Shown here: in pieces, positions 9,172-18,354 of the stretch
How positions within the stretch are numbered: the first letter of the stretch is position 1
Layout of the letters: each line of letters begins with the position of its first letter
Source: Nocardioides sp.
Lineage (GTDB): Bacteria > Actinomycetota > Actinomycetes > Propionibacteriales > Nocardioidaceae
Direction of reading: 5' to 3'
Assembly: GCF_030150155.1 (NCBI RefSeq)
Contig: NZ_JASLGR010000047.1
Location: 1 to 64,000 of the forward strand
DNA: 64,000 bases
Notes under the pieces: model-generated
Databases searched by the model: none
What the model was told of the DNA's origin: nothing
Seen by the model: only the letters and a program-made list of their open reading frames with translations
Position numbers and translations under genes: made by a program

Positions 9172-10098
9172 TCAGTGTCCCTTGCGCGGGATCAGGTGCA
9201 GCACGCCGACCACGATCGCACCGATCACGCAGCCGATCGCGGCGGAGACCAGGGTGTTGAAGACCCAGCCGAGGATCGCGCCGATCCCGCTGACGTGGTG
9301 GCTGATCGAGTGCTGGACGTCGTGCACCCAGCCGTAGGGCTGGTGCAGGCCGAGCTCGTGGCTGCTGGACAGGATCAGGTGGCCGCCGACCCAGATCATC
9401 GCCGCGGTGCCGATCACCGACAGCGAGGTGAGCAGCACCGGCATGAAGGTGACCAGGCGGCGACCGAAGCGGGCCAGCAGCGGACGCTCGCCGCGGGCGA
9501 AGTGCAGCCCGACGTCGTCCATCTTCACGATCGCGGCGACCACGCCGTAGACCCCGATGGTGATCAGGACCGCGACCACCACCAGGATCATCAGCCGGGT
9601 CCAGATCGACTCGTCGGCGACCTCGTTGAGGGCGATCACCATGATCTCGGTGGACAGGATCAGGTCGGTGCGGATCGCCCCGGCGACCATCCTCTTCTCG
9701 GCCGCAGCGTCGACCAGGGCAACCTCGGTCTCCTCGTGCCCGCCACGCAGCGCCTCGACGACCTTCTCCACGCCCTCGAAGCAGAGGTAGAGGCCACCGC
9801 AGATCAGGATCACCGGGATCACCCCGGAGGCGAACTGGCTGAGCAGCAGTGCGATCGGGAGGATGATCAGCAGCTTGTTGCGGATCGAGCCGAGCGCGAT
9901 CCGGCCGACGATGGGCAGCTCACGGTCGGGCTTGAGGCCGGCGACGTACTGCGGCGCGACGGCGGTGTCGTCGATCACCACGCCGACGGTCTTCGCCGTG
10001 GCCCGGCCTGCTGCCGCCCCGACGTCGTCGAGGGAGGCGGCCGCCAGCTTGGCGATCGCAGCGACGTCGTCCAGGAGTCCGAAAAGGCCCGCGCTCAT
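9172..10098 (-). CDS. DUF808 (YedI-like) membrane protein
   Basis: A 308-aa integral membrane protein of the DUF808 family. The N-terminus MSAGLFGLLDDVAAIAKLAAASLDD and the stretch VAPQYVAGLKPDRELPIV are characteristic. About six hydrophobic segments follow, including IILPIALLLSQFASGVIPVI. Function in this family is unknown; relatives are predicted inner-membrane proteins. A TACCCT hexamer 7 nt upstream of the ATG, with no Shine-Dalgarno, suggests a leaderless transcript. Confidence 0.85.
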   Translation of the reverse strand: MSAGLFGLLDDVAAIAKLAAASLDDVGAAAGRATAKTVGVVIDDTAVAPQYVAGLKPDRELPIVGRIALGSIRNKLLIILPIALLLSQFASGVIPVILICGGLYLCFEGVEKVVEALRGGHEETEVALVDAAAEKRMVAGAIRTDLILSTEIMVIALNEVADESIWTRLMILVVVAVLITIGVYGVVAAIVKMDDVGLHFARGERPLLARFGRRLVTFMPVLLTSLSVIGTAAMIWVGGHLILSSSHELGLHQPYGWVHDVQHSISHHVSGIGAILGWVFNTLVSAAIGCVIGAIVVGVLHLIPRKGH

Positions 10099-10153
10099 GG
10101 TGCGAAGGGTAACGATTCCTCGGTCGCCGCCCGCTCACCGGGCGGCCGGTTCC

Positions 10154-11179
10154 TCACTCGGCGGCGAACCCGAGGTGGAGGTACTCGGCGGCGTAGCGCC
10201 CCGAGAGCAGCAGGTGGGCGTAGCGGGCCAGCGCTCCCCCGCTCTCGGCCGAGATCACCTCGACCCGGATCGTGCGGGCGTCGGCGGAGCCCACCAGCGC
10301 CCGTCGTTCGGCCAGCAGTGCCGGCGAGGAGGCGTGCTCGACGCCCTCGTCGAGCAGGAGCAGGGCCGGTCGGGCGGCCAGGCCGTCCTCGATCGGGTCG
10401 TCGAAGATCGACGCCACCCGGGTCGCCTCCAGGATCGGCAGCAGTCCGTCGGCGTCACCGCTCAGGGCCGGCCGTCCCGCGGCACGGCGCAGCAGCACCG
10501 CGACCTGCCGGGCGGCGTCGGCGGCCAGCACCGACCCGCCCCAGACCAGCGGCACCGACTCGCTCAGCGCGATCGAGCAGAGCTTGGCCGGGTTGAGGCT
10601 GAACTCGCGGAACGGCGTGCACTCCAGGGCGACCCGGTCGAGCACGTCGGCGATCTCCTGCACGCCCGGGGGCGCGGTCAGGCGCAGCGCGGCGAGGAAG
10701 TCGAGCGCCGCCACCCCGACCGCGAACGCGTCGGCGGTGGCGACCGGCAGCAGCACCGAGTCGGCACCGCTGACGTGGTCGGCCAGGATCGAGGACTCCG
10801 GCGCCGAGGCGACCACGCGGCACCCGCGCCGGCTGGCCTCGGCCAGGGTCAGGGCGAGCTCGGGGTCGCCGCCGTCGGGGGCGACCGCCAGCACCAGGTC
10901 GAGGGCGCCGACCCAGCCGGGCAGTCCGACGCCTCGCCAGACCACCATCGGCACCGGCGCGGAGATCGCCCCGGCCAGCTCGACCAGGCGGGCGCCCGAG
11001 CCGATCAGGATCACCGCCCGGGGTCGCTCCCGGAGCCGTTCGGGCAGGTGCGCGAGCACCTCGGCGACGGCGGTCGCCTCCCGGCGGACCCGGGCACCGG
11101 ACTCGGCGAGGCCGCGCAACCGAAGATCGGCCGTGCCGAGCACAGCCGCATCATCGAGCCGGGCCTCGTCGAAGTACAT
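10154..11179 (-). CDS. SIS-domain phosphoglucose/phosphomannose isomerase-like protein
   Basis: A 341-aa SIS-fold protein of the bifunctional PGI/PMI-like family. The N-terminal SIS region carries VILIGSGARLVEL (about 55-67). The C-terminal half contains ALECTPFREFSLNPAK, similar to the bact-PGI_C family's E...N..K region. It lies 2 nt after trm112 and just downstream of manB. The same order (manB, then a protein of this kind) occurs at Rv3257c-Rv3256c. A role in mannose-6-phosphate/fructose-6-phosphate metabolism is inferred from neighbours. Isomerase activity is not certain because actinobacterial members are divergent. Confidence 0.75.
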   Translation of the reverse strand: MYFDEARLDDAAVLGTADLRLRGLAESGARVRREATAVAEVLAHLPERLRERPRAVILIGSGARLVELAGAISAPVPMVVWRGVGLPGWVGALDLVLAVAPDGGDPELALTLAEASRRGCRVVASAPESSILADHVSGADSVLLPVATADAFAVGVAALDFLAALRLTAPPGVQEIADVLDRVALECTPFREFSLNPAKLCSIALSESVPLVWGGSVLAADAARQVAVLLRRAAGRPALSGDADGLLPILEATRVASIFDDPIEDGLAARPALLLLDEGVEHASSPALLAERRALVGSADARTIRVEVISAESGGALARYAHLLLSGRYAAEYLHLGFAAE

Positions 11180-11181
11180 CG

Positions 11182-11388
11182 TCAGGCGGGCTTACGGGCC
11201 TCGTCGACGAGGAGGACCGGGATGGAGTCCTTGACCGGGTAGGCGTAGCCGCAGCTGCCCTGGCAGACCAGCTCGCCGTTGGCGCCTTCGAAGCTGGTCT
11301 CGGTGCGCGGGGTGAGCTCGCCGTGGCACTGCGGGCAGACGATGATCTCGAGCAGGGCGGCGTCGAGGCCGAGGGAGGGGCTGGTCAC
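11182..11388 (-). CDS. Trm112-family zinc-binding protein
   Basis: A 68-aa Trm112-like protein with CPQC near residues 18-21, Cys residues in VCQGSCGYAYPV, and the typical end IPVLLVDEA. Eukaryotic Trm112 activates methyltransferases; bacterial homologues are thought to support methyltransferases or act as small zinc proteins. Its GTG start overlaps the manB stop (GTGA), so it is translationally coupled in the manB operon. Confidence 0.85.
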   Translation of the reverse strand: MTSPSLGLDAALLEIIVCPQCHGELTPRTETSFEGANGELVCQGSCGYAYPVKDSIPVLLVDEARKPA

Positions 11389-12758
11389 TGGACATCCTTC
11401 GTGATGATCGCGAGCGCTTCGTCGCGAATGGCTTGCATGGTGGCGGTGTCGATGCCCTCGGCGTTGAGCCGCAGCAGCGGCTCGGTGTTGGAGGCACGGA
11501 CGTTGAACGCCCAGTCGGGGTGGCTCACGCTCAGCCCGTCGAGCTCGTCGATGGTGACGCCGTCGCGGCCGGCGTACGTCGCCTTGAGCTCGGCGATCAC
11601 GGCCTGGGCGTCGGGAACGGTGGAGTTGATCTCCCCCGACAGCGGATAGCGCTCGTACGGCGCCAGCAGGGCGCTCAGCGGGGCGTCGGTCTCGGCCAGG
11701 GCGGCCAGCGCGTGCAGGGCGGCCAGCATCCCCGAGTCGGCCCGCCAGAAGTCACGGAAGTAGAAGTGACCCGAGTGCTCGCCACCGAAGACGGCGTCGG
11801 TCTGGGCCATCACCGCCTTGATGAAGGAGTGGCCCACGCGGGTGCGCACCGGGGTGCCGCCGAGCTCGGTGACGATCTCGGGCACGGCGCGGGAGGTGAT
11901 CAGGTTGTGCACGATGCTGGCGCCGGGGTCCTTGGCCAGCTCGCGGGCGGCGATCAGAGCGGTCAGGGTCGAGGGCGAGACCAGCTCGCCGCGCTCGTCG
12001 ACCAGGAAGCAGCGGTCGGCGTCGCCGTCGAAGGCCAGTCCGATGTCGGCGCCGGTCTCGCGGACCTTGGCCTGCAGCGCGACCAGGTTCTCGGGCTCGA
12101 TCGGGTTGGCCTCGTGGTTCGGGAAGGTGCCGTCGAGCTCGAAGAAGAGCTCGGTGACCTCGATCTGGGGCAGCTGGGCGAAGACGGCGGGGGCGGTGTG
12201 CCCGGCCATGCCGTTGCCGGCGTCGACGACGACCTTGAGCGGGCGACCGGTCACCGGTGCCAGGGCGAGCAGGTGGTCGACGTACGCGCCGAGGACGTCG
12301 GTGGTGCTGATCGTGCCCGGGGTGGCGGCCGGCTCGGCGAACTGGGCCGAGAGCACCAGGTTGCGGATCTCGGCCAGGCCGGACTCCATCCCGACCGGGG
12401 CGGCGAAGGCGCGGCACTGCTTGATGCCGTTGTACTGCGCCGGGTTGTGGCTGGCGGTGAACATCACGCCGGGGATGCCGAGGTGGCCCGAGGCGAAGTA
12501 GAGCTGGTCGGTGGAGGCCAGGCCGATCAGGACCACGTCGGCACCCTGGGCGGCGGCACCCTCGGCGTAGGCCTGGGCCAAGGCCGGCGAGGAGGGGCGC
12601 ATGTCGTGCCCGATCACGATCCGGTCGGCGTCGAGCACCTGCACGAACGCGCGCCCGGTCGCGGCCGCCAGGGCCTCGTCGATCTGGTCCGGGACGGTGC
12701 CGCGGACGTCGTACGCCTTGAAGACGGCGTTGATGTTGTCGGGGTCCAGACTGGCCAT
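11385..12758 (-). CDS. manB: Phosphomannomutase/phosphoglucomutase
   Basis: A 457-aa alpha-D-phosphohexomutase. It carries the phosphoserine loop FTASHNPAQYNG (Ser near 104), the metal loop FDGDADRCF and the sugar-binding GGEHSGHFYFRDF. It interconverts mannose-6-P and mannose-1-P (and probably the glucose phosphates). This feeds GDP-mannose synthesis with the manC at 21.6 kb. The ATG at 12758 has a TAGGCT hexamer 8 nt upstream and no Shine-Dalgarno, so the operon manB-trm112-SIS is probably leaderless at its start. Confidence 0.93.
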   Translation of the reverse strand: MASLDPDNINAVFKAYDVRGTVPDQIDEALAAATGRAFVQVLDADRIVIGHDMRPSSPALAQAYAEGAAAQGADVVLIGLASTDQLYFASGHLGIPGVMFTASHNPAQYNGIKQCRAFAAPVGMESGLAEIRNLVLSAQFAEPAATPGTISTTDVLGAYVDHLLALAPVTGRPLKVVVDAGNGMAGHTAPAVFAQLPQIEVTELFFELDGTFPNHEANPIEPENLVALQAKVRETGADIGLAFDGDADRCFLVDERGELVSPSTLTALIAARELAKDPGASIVHNLITSRAVPEIVTELGGTPVRTRVGHSFIKAVMAQTDAVFGGEHSGHFYFRDFWRADSGMLAALHALAALAETDAPLSALLAPYERYPLSGEINSTVPDAQAVIAELKATYAGRDGVTIDELDGLSVSHPDWAFNVRASNTEPLLRLNAEGIDTATMQAIRDEALAIITKDVQ

Positions 12759-12805
12759 GGTGCCTCAGCCTAGCGGCCGCACCACGGCGCGGTCAGCGAC
12801 TCGGC

Positions 12806-13159
12806 TCACTCGCTGCTGAGCACGCGCAGGTGACCGTGTCGCTTCGTCTCCCGTACGCCGACCTCCGGCTCGGGCGCAGCGGCGGGCGTGGAGCGCCCCG
12901 CCTCGCGGACGGCGTCGGCCAGGGCGAGCAGGTCGTCGTTGCTCGGGGCGGGCTCGGTCGGGATGTTCGCGAGCCGCAGGACCTCCCAGCCGCGCGGGGC
13001 CGAGAGTCGCTCGGAGTGCTCCGAGCAGAGGTCGTAGGCATGGGGTTCTGCATGGATCGCCAGGGGTCCCAGCACCGCGGTCTGGTCGGCATAGACGTAC
13101 GTGAGGGTCATGACGGCGGGACGGGTGCAGGCCGTGCGCGAACAACGACGAGCAATCAC
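12806..13159 (-). CDS. DUF3499 family protein
   Basis: A 117-aa protein matching DUF3499. It starts RRCSRTACTRPAVMTLTYVYADQTAVLGPL and continues with YDLCSEHSERLSAPRGWEVLRL. The Cys pair near the N-terminus plus the later C...H could bind a metal. It is conserved in actinobacteria between manB and the whiB region (Rv3258c position); function unknown. GTG start with TAACGT 8 nt upstream. It diverges from the metallopeptidase-like gene across a 51-bp gap. Confidence 0.85.
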   Translation of the reverse strand: MIARRCSRTACTRPAVMTLTYVYADQTAVLGPLAIHAEPHAYDLCSEHSERLSAPRGWEVLRLANIPTEPAPSNDDLLALADAVREAGRSTPAAAPEPEVGVRETKRHGHLRVLSSE

Positions 13160-13210
13160 AACCGGTGACGTTACCCGCTTCGCCTCGATTCGCTGACTAG
13201 GCTCGCTGAT

Positions 13211-13678
13211 GTGCCGATCACGTACACCCCTGGCCCGCCCGGGCCCGACCGCCGCTCGGACCGTCCCTCACGTCGGGATCGGCGCGGTCGGGGCATGCGC
13301 GGCCCCGGGGTGGTGCCCGTCGTCCCGGGCACTCCGAAGCTGCGCACCGCGCGGGACCGGTTCGACTCCCTCGCCCTGGCGGTGATCAGCGAGATCGACG
13401 GGCGTTGGTCGAGTCGGCTGGGGCTGGTCGAGTACGCGGTCGAGGACACCCCGCAGGTGCCCGACGACTGGCGCACCGACCAGGTGCCGCTGTCGTCCCT
13501 GATCCGTGGCACCGGTGCCACGCCGAGCCGGATCGTGCTGTTCCGGCGGCCGATCGAGCATCGCTGCGAGACCCGCTCGGATCTGGAGGCGATGGTGCTG
13601 ACGGTAGTGATCGAGCAGGTCGCCGAACTGCTCAACGTCGAGCCGCAGGTGATCGACTCCCGCTACCAGCAGGACTGA
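13211..13678 (+). CDS. Metallopeptidase-family (Zincin_1) protein lacking HExxH
   Basis: A 155-aa protein of the small zincin family found next to DUF3499 in actinobacteria (Rv3259 position). The fold signature is present (FRRPIEHRCETRSDLEAM, about residues 113-130). Where active members carry HExxH, this protein reads VIEQVAELLNV, so the two zinc-binding His residues are missing and it is unlikely to be a peptidase. The first 45 residues are Arg/Pro-rich and probably disordered. GTG start with a TAGGCT hexamer 7 nt upstream, apparently leaderless. Confidence 0.8.
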   Translation: MPITYTPGPPGPDRRSDRPSRRDRRGRGMRGPGVVPVVPGTPKLRTARDRFDSLALAVISEIDGRWSSRLGLVEYAVEDTPQVPDDWRTDQVPLSSLIRGTGATPSRIVLFRRPIEHRCETRSDLEAMVLTVVIEQVAELLNVEPQVIDSRYQQD

Positions 13679-13692
13679 GGCCCCGGGACCGC

Positions 13693-15120
13693 TCAAGGGC
13701 CGAAGGAGACCGCCGGCACCGCACCGGAACGCTGCAGGGTGCGCAGCCGCAGGACCGCCGCCCCCTTCGCGCCCCCGGTGCCGGTGATCAGCACCGCGCC
13801 ACTCACCCCGGTCCGCTCCGGTGTGACCTCGACTGAGCGCACCCCGCCGGGCAGGGTCAGCACCGACGCCTTCTTCGGGGTCAGCGAGACCCGCTGCGAG
13901 ATCAGCTGCGTGCCGTCGGCACCGCGGCCCACCACCGTGGCCACGCCGAGGGCGTCAGCACCGGCCAGGACCAGCTTCTTCGCGCCGGCGGGCACCAGCA
14001 GGGTGGTCGCCTCCGAGACCGTCTCGCCCGGCACCAGGAAGCTCAGGTCGCCGTCGACGACCGAGCGCAGCGAACTGGTCACCGGCGCACTGGCATCGAT
14101 CTCCACACCGACGGCGTCGCCGCCCTTGTCGGCGCGCAGCACCGCGTCCAGGGCGGTGCTCACCACCGTGTGCGGCGCCACCGAGATGGTCGTGAGACCG
14201 TCGGGGGCGAACGTCGAGTCGGCGGTGATCAGCTTCACCGTGGCGGTGACCTGGTCCTCACCCGGGTTCGCGATCACCAGGCTGTGCCGACCCGACCCCG
14301 ACTGCAGGCCGAGCAGCCGACTGGTCGCTGCGGGCGCGACCTGCGGGGCCAGCCACTCCTCGGTGGTGGTCCCCCCGGTCAGGCGCTCCCCCCGATCCCG
14401 TACGGCGACACCGACCTGTCCCCGCACGACGCTGACGTGCAGCGCCATCACGCCGGTGCGCGGCACCAGGGCGCCCAGGTCGAGCTGGACCGACCTGCGT
14501 GAGTCGACGGCGACGCCCCGCAGCGCGGGGACCGAGAGCAGGCCCTCGTCGCTGAGCACCTCGATGTCGGCGATCGCGGGACCCTGGTTGGGGTTGACCA
14601 GCTCGATCACCGACGCCTGGGTGGGGCCGGCACCGACGCCGGTGAACCACTGGTCGCCCAGCGGCTGGGTGCAGTCCCAGGCGGTCAGGTGCGTCTGGGT
14701 GGTCACCGAGCCGAGCAGGCCAGGGGCGACGTCGCCGGTGGCACCGACCACGACCGGGGCCGTGTCGGCGGAGCGGGTCAGCACCCGCTGCCCGGTGAGC
14801 GCGACCTTCGTCGGGGCGCTGCGGCTCCCGCTGGGCTGCTGCGCCACCTGCGGGGCCCGGGTGAGGGTGCCCGCGCCGGTGGTGCCGGCGTCGGTGGCCG
14901 AGCCGAGCGCGAGCGTGGCCGCCCCCGAGGCCTTCGCCGAGAGCGCGCCGGGGCAGATCACCTCCGCAGAGGTCAGGGCCGCGCTGGAGGGCGCGGTGGT
15001 GAGGATCTGCGGTGCGTCGGGCCGGGTCAGCGCGAGCGCCCCAGCGATCACCAGCGGCAGCGCCGCGGTCAGGACGACGGTGGCGTCCAGGCGGCGCCCG
15101 CCGTGACGTGAGCGGTTCAT
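13693..15120 (-). CDS. DUF5719 family exported protein
   Basis: A 475-aa protein with an N-terminal membrane anchor or signal (VVLTAALPLVIAGALAL) and then an all-beta, Ser/Thr/Val-rich extracellular region. DUF5719 marks are LTAWDCTQPLGDQWFTGVGAGP, ELVNPNQGPA and SLVIANPGEDQVT. Function is unknown, but the family sits next to the giant glycosyltransferase in many actinobacteria, suggesting a partner role in surface glycan work. Its ATG overlaps the glycosyltransferase stop by 4 nt, so the two are co-translated. Confidence 0.85.
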   Translation of the reverse strand: MNRSRHGGRRLDATVVLTAALPLVIAGALALTRPDAPQILTTAPSSAALTSAEVICPGALSAKASGAATLALGSATDAGTTGAGTLTRAPQVAQQPSGSRSAPTKVALTGQRVLTRSADTAPVVVGATGDVAPGLLGSVTTQTHLTAWDCTQPLGDQWFTGVGAGPTQASVIELVNPNQGPAIADIEVLSDEGLLSVPALRGVAVDSRRSVQLDLGALVPRTGVMALHVSVVRGQVGVAVRDRGERLTGGTTTEEWLAPQVAPAATSRLLGLQSGSGRHSLVIANPGEDQVTATVKLITADSTFAPDGLTTISVAPHTVVSTALDAVLRADKGGDAVGVEIDASAPVTSSLRSVVDGDLSFLVPGETVSEATTLLVPAGAKKLVLAGADALGVATVVGRGADGTQLISQRVSLTPKKASVLTLPGGVRSVEVTPERTGVSGAVLITGTGGAKGAAVLRLRTLQRSGAVPAVSFGP

Positions 15121-18005
15121 CGGCTCCTCCTCGCCACGCTCGGCGCAGCCATCACGACGACCACCGCCAGGCCGATCCCGGCGATCACCAGCAGCGTCCA
15201 GCGCAGCCAGTCGAACGGCCCGTCCAGAGCGACAGCCGAGGGCTCGGTGTCGAGCTGCCAGGCGCGGGTCGTGCGCGACTCCGTGCTGGCCTGGGAGAGG
15301 CCACCGGTGGCGTCGATGGTGGCGGCCACGGTCGCGTCGGCGGGGGCGGGCGCGACGACGTACTGGATGCCGTTGGCGGCCAGGCTGGTCACGGTGGCCT
15401 CGTCAGGACGCGACACGAAGGTCTGGATCAGGCGGGCGAACGCCGCCGGGGGCTTACTCAGTGCCAGCACCTCGTCCTGGCCCAGGGTGACGCCCTCACC
15501 GCGGACCACCTCGTAGCGCACCCCGTCCTCGACCGAGCCCCGCAACACCAGGATGCCGTGCGCGGCGCCCTTCTGGGAGTCCTCCAGCATGTACCCCGGC
15601 AGCACCCGGCTGACGGTGTCACCGAGGGCGCCGTGGCCTCCCACGGCAGCCCAGCCGAGACCTCCGAGGACCGGGACGACGGCAACCAGGGCGACCAGAC
15701 CCGCCAGCACCCGGCGCTCGCCGCGCAGGCCACCGGCCATCGCGCCACCGAGCGCCCCCTGGGTGCCGACCACGATCGCTACGATCGCGCAGCCCTGCAG
15801 CAGCACCATCGGGAAGCCGGTGCCGACCGGAGCGGCCTGCGCACCGAAGTGGAGCACGACGAAGGAGAGCAGCAGAGCGACCACCGCGGCGATCACCCCG
15901 ACCAGCCAGCAGACCAGCACCGGGATCCGGGTGCGGGCCGGGATCAGGGCGAGCAGGGCGAGCACCGGGAGCACCAGGCCCAGCCACCACGGGGCGCCCA
16001 GGTCGGTGATCCGGCCCAGGGCCAGGTGCCAGCCGTCGACGGCGTGGGCCGGCGGTCGGCCGGCGTCGAGCAGCAGCGAGACGCCCGCGCCGTGGCGCAG
16101 CGCCGAGACCCACCACGGGGCGAGCAGCACCACGGGGACGGCCATCGCGATCGCGGGCGGGCCCCACAGTGTGCGCTCGGGACGGAGCCGGAGCAGCACC
16201 AGGGCGACGGCCACCACGACGACGGCGAGCAGCACACAGACCAGCCAGGCGGTCGGGGTGAAGGCGACGATCAGGGTGAGCAGCAGGCCGGTGCGCCAGG
16301 CCGCGCGCCAGCGTCGCTCGGCGGTCGGGTCGGCGAAGCCGAGAGCGGCATGGGCCAGCCAGGGCAGCAGCGCGCTGGCCACCACGGGACCGAGCCGGCC
16401 GTCGCTCCAGGCACCGGAGACCAGGGGCACCGCGGCCCACGCGAGCGAGCCCCACAGGATCAGCCAGCGCGACGCGCCGCGAATGGAGAGTAGGCGCCCG
16501 ACCACCCGCATCAGGCGCCAGGCGCCCCACAGTGCGAGCAGCGGGGAGACGATCAGCACGACGCTGACCGCGGCGGCAGGCTTGCCGCCGAGGACCGTGG
16601 CCAGCAGCGTCAGCGGGCCGAGGTACGGCGACGCCGGGACGCCGGTGCCCTGGCCGAGCTTGTGCCAGGAGTCCACCAGCAGGCTCCACCACGAGCCCAC
16701 CCCGCTCGGGGCGGGGCTCAGCCCGCCGCCCACAGCGGTCCCCCACGCCGTACGGGTGGCGATCAGCAGGACGACGACCCCGAGACCGAGCAGCACGGCG
16801 ATCGGGTTGGTCAGGAAGCGGGCCACCACGCCGGTGTCGCGCAGCATCGCGTCCTCGTCGTCGAGGTCGCTGGTCTCGCCCGCGGTGGAGTGGTGCCGGG
16901 CGGCGAAGGAGGCGGGATCGGCCTCGGCCGCGGCGATCCGACGGCGTTCAGCGACGTCGGCGGCTTGGTGAGTCAGGGCCGAGGCGAGGTCGCCGACGGC
17001 GTCGAGGCCGTGCCGGTAGGGCAGCCACCAGGGCGCCAGCAGCGCCCTGACCTGTCCCGGTGGCACCGCGTCGAGCTGTCGTCGGGCCCGGCGGGCGGCA
17101 TGCACCGGACCGGGGCGGAGGTAGATCGAGACCAGGGCGGCGAGCTCGTCGAGCGCCTGCGGGACCTGGCGGACCAGGATCAGCCCGAGCACCCGCAGCA
17201 GCGAGCCGAACAGCGTCCGGACCAGCTGGAAGGGCAGCGAGCGTGCCCGGGAGTTGGCCAGCAGCGTGTAGAGCGCCGCGCGGCGCTCCTGGTAGTGCGG
17301 ATGGCGCCCGGTCAGGGCGGTGCGCCGCAGGCCGCGGTGGGCGGCCTCGGCATGGAAGACGACGGCCTGGGGCACGATCATCGTGGTCAGTCCGGCCCGC
17401 GCAGCACGCCAGCCGAGGTCGATGTCGTTGCCGAAGATCGGCAGCTGCGGGTCTAGTCCACCCAGGGTGTCCAGGGCGCTGCGCCGGATCAGCATGCCGG
17501 CGGTGTTGACCGCCAGCACGGTGCGGATCTCGTCGTGCTGACCCTGGTCGTACTCGCCGCGCTCCAGACCGGTCTCGCGGCGGCCGGTGCCGGAGATGGT
17601 GACGCCGAGCTCCAGCAGACCGCGCAGCGAGGGCCACTCGCGCAGCTTGGGACCGACGATGTCGACCTCGGGGAACTCCTCGGTGGCGATCATCAGGGTC
17701 TCCAGCGCCGCCGGGTCCGGGGTGGAGTCGTCGTGCAGCAGCCAGAGCCACTCGATGTCGTCGTGGAGCTGGGCGCGGGCGTGCTCGATCGCCGCCGGGT
17801 AGGAGGTGGTCGAGCTCAGCACCTCGACCTGGCCGTAGGCGTCGCGCAGCAGATCGGCGCTGCCGTCGAGGGATCCGGTGTCCACGGCGACCAGCTGGTC
17901 GGGGGCCCGGCGTTGCGCCGCGATCCCCTCCATCACGGTCGACAGCCAGCGTGCTCCGTCATGACTGACGAGCACCAGTGCTACGCGCCCCCCGGTCTGC
18001 TCCAC
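15117..18005 (-). CDS. Large membrane glycosyltransferase, GT2 fused to multi-pass domain
   Basis: A 962-aa protein. Residues about 1-290 form a GT2 domain: VALVLVSHDGARWL, VAVDTGSLDGSADLL and the DDS motif in WLLHDDSTPDP. The remaining 650 residues hold about a dozen hydrophobic helices (for example AVLLGLGVVVLLIATRTAWG and VLLVVVVVAVALVLL) plus a short outer region. It probably transfers sugars to a lipid carrier or exported acceptor; the acceptor is unknown. The GTG at 18005 is chosen because a TAGGGT hexamer lies 8 nt upstream and the longer in-frame start would read through the whiB terminator. Cotranscribed with the DUF5719 gene. Confidence 0.85.
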   Translation of the reverse strand: MEQTGGRVALVLVSHDGARWLSTVMEGIAAQRRAPDQLVAVDTGSLDGSADLLRDAYGQVEVLSSTTSYPAAIEHARAQLHDDIEWLWLLHDDSTPDPAALETLMIATEEFPEVDIVGPKLREWPSLRGLLELGVTISGTGRRETGLERGEYDQGQHDEIRTVLAVNTAGMLIRRSALDTLGGLDPQLPIFGNDIDLGWRAARAGLTTMIVPQAVVFHAEAAHRGLRRTALTGRHPHYQERRAALYTLLANSRARSLPFQLVRTLFGSLLRVLGLILVRQVPQALDELAALVSIYLRPGPVHAARRARRQLDAVPPGQVRALLAPWWLPYRHGLDAVGDLASALTHQAADVAERRRIAAAEADPASFAARHHSTAGETSDLDDEDAMLRDTGVVARFLTNPIAVLLGLGVVVLLIATRTAWGTAVGGGLSPAPSGVGSWWSLLVDSWHKLGQGTGVPASPYLGPLTLLATVLGGKPAAAVSVVLIVSPLLALWGAWRLMRVVGRLLSIRGASRWLILWGSLAWAAVPLVSGAWSDGRLGPVVASALLPWLAHAALGFADPTAERRWRAAWRTGLLLTLIVAFTPTAWLVCVLLAVVVVAVALVLLRLRPERTLWGPPAIAMAVPVVLLAPWWVSALRHGAGVSLLLDAGRPPAHAVDGWHLALGRITDLGAPWWLGLVLPVLALLALIPARTRIPVLVCWLVGVIAAVVALLLSFVVLHFGAQAAPVGTGFPMVLLQGCAIVAIVVGTQGALGGAMAGGLRGERRVLAGLVALVAVVPVLGGLGWAAVGGHGALGDTVSRVLPGYMLEDSQKGAAHGILVLRGSVEDGVRYEVVRGEGVTLGQDEVLALSKPPAAFARLIQTFVSRPDEATVTSLAANGIQYVVAPAPADATVAATIDATGGLSQASTESRTTRAWQLDTEPSAVALDGPFDWLRWTLLVIAGIGLAVVVVMAAPSVARRSR

Positions 18006-18049
18006 GAGGCACGACCCTAGCCCGGTGGACCACACCCCAGAAATGCGAA

Positions 18050-18072
18050 GACCCCCGGCGGGGCCGGGGGTC
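18050..18072 (-). terminator. Terminator after whiB
   Basis: Perfect 9-bp stem GACCCCCGG/CCGGGGGTC with a 5-nt loop, 27 nt after the whiB stop codon and upstream of the glycosyltransferase promoter. A tandem decamer (GTCACATCGC twice, 18073-18092) abuts it. Confidence 0.8.
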
Positions 18073-18099
18073 GTCACATCGCGTCACATCGCGTGGTGG

Positions 18100-18354
18100 T
18101 CAGACTGCGCGCTTCTTCAGCTTGCGGCGCTCCCTCTCGGAGAGACCGCCCCAGATTCCGAAACGTTCGTCATTCATCAGTGCCGACTCGAGGCAGTCGT
18201 CACGGACATCGCAGGTCTGGCAGACCTTCTTCGCCTCGCGGGTCGAGCCGCCCTTCTCAGGGAAGAACGCCTCGGGATCGGTCTGCGCGCACAGGGCACG
18301 CTCCTGCCAGTTGCCTTCCTCGGCGTCAGGTCCGAGGAGAAACAGCTCTCTCAT
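18100..18354 (-). CDS. whiB2: WhiB-family iron-sulfur transcription factor (WhiB2/WhmD type)
   Basis: An 84-aa Wbl protein with four [4Fe-4S]-ligand cysteines at 22, 45, 48 and 54 (C-X22-C-X2-C-X5-C). It also has the FGIWGGLSERERRKLKKR turn and basic tail that contact sigma factor and DNA. The short N-terminus and location next to fbiA, as for Rv3260c, indicate the WhiB2/WhiB/WhmD branch. In Streptomyces and mycobacteria this branch controls septation with WhiA. It diverges from fbiA. Confidence 0.93.
   Translation of the reverse strand: MRELFLLGPDAEEGNWQERALCAQTDPEAFFPEKGGSTREAKKVCQTCDVRDDCLESALMNDERFGIWGGLSERERRKLKKRAV

Noticed and set aside
6912..9260. Long plus-strand open frame of 782 codons opposite ahcY and mtrA
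   Set aside because: It is a GC-frame shadow antisense to well-identified genes, with Val/Asp/Gly-biased composition and no domain.
18073..18092. Tandem GTCACATCGC decamers as another MtrA box
   Set aside because: Spacing is 10 rather than 9 bp, and the whiB terminator lies between it and the gene it would control; kept only as a note in the terminator entry.
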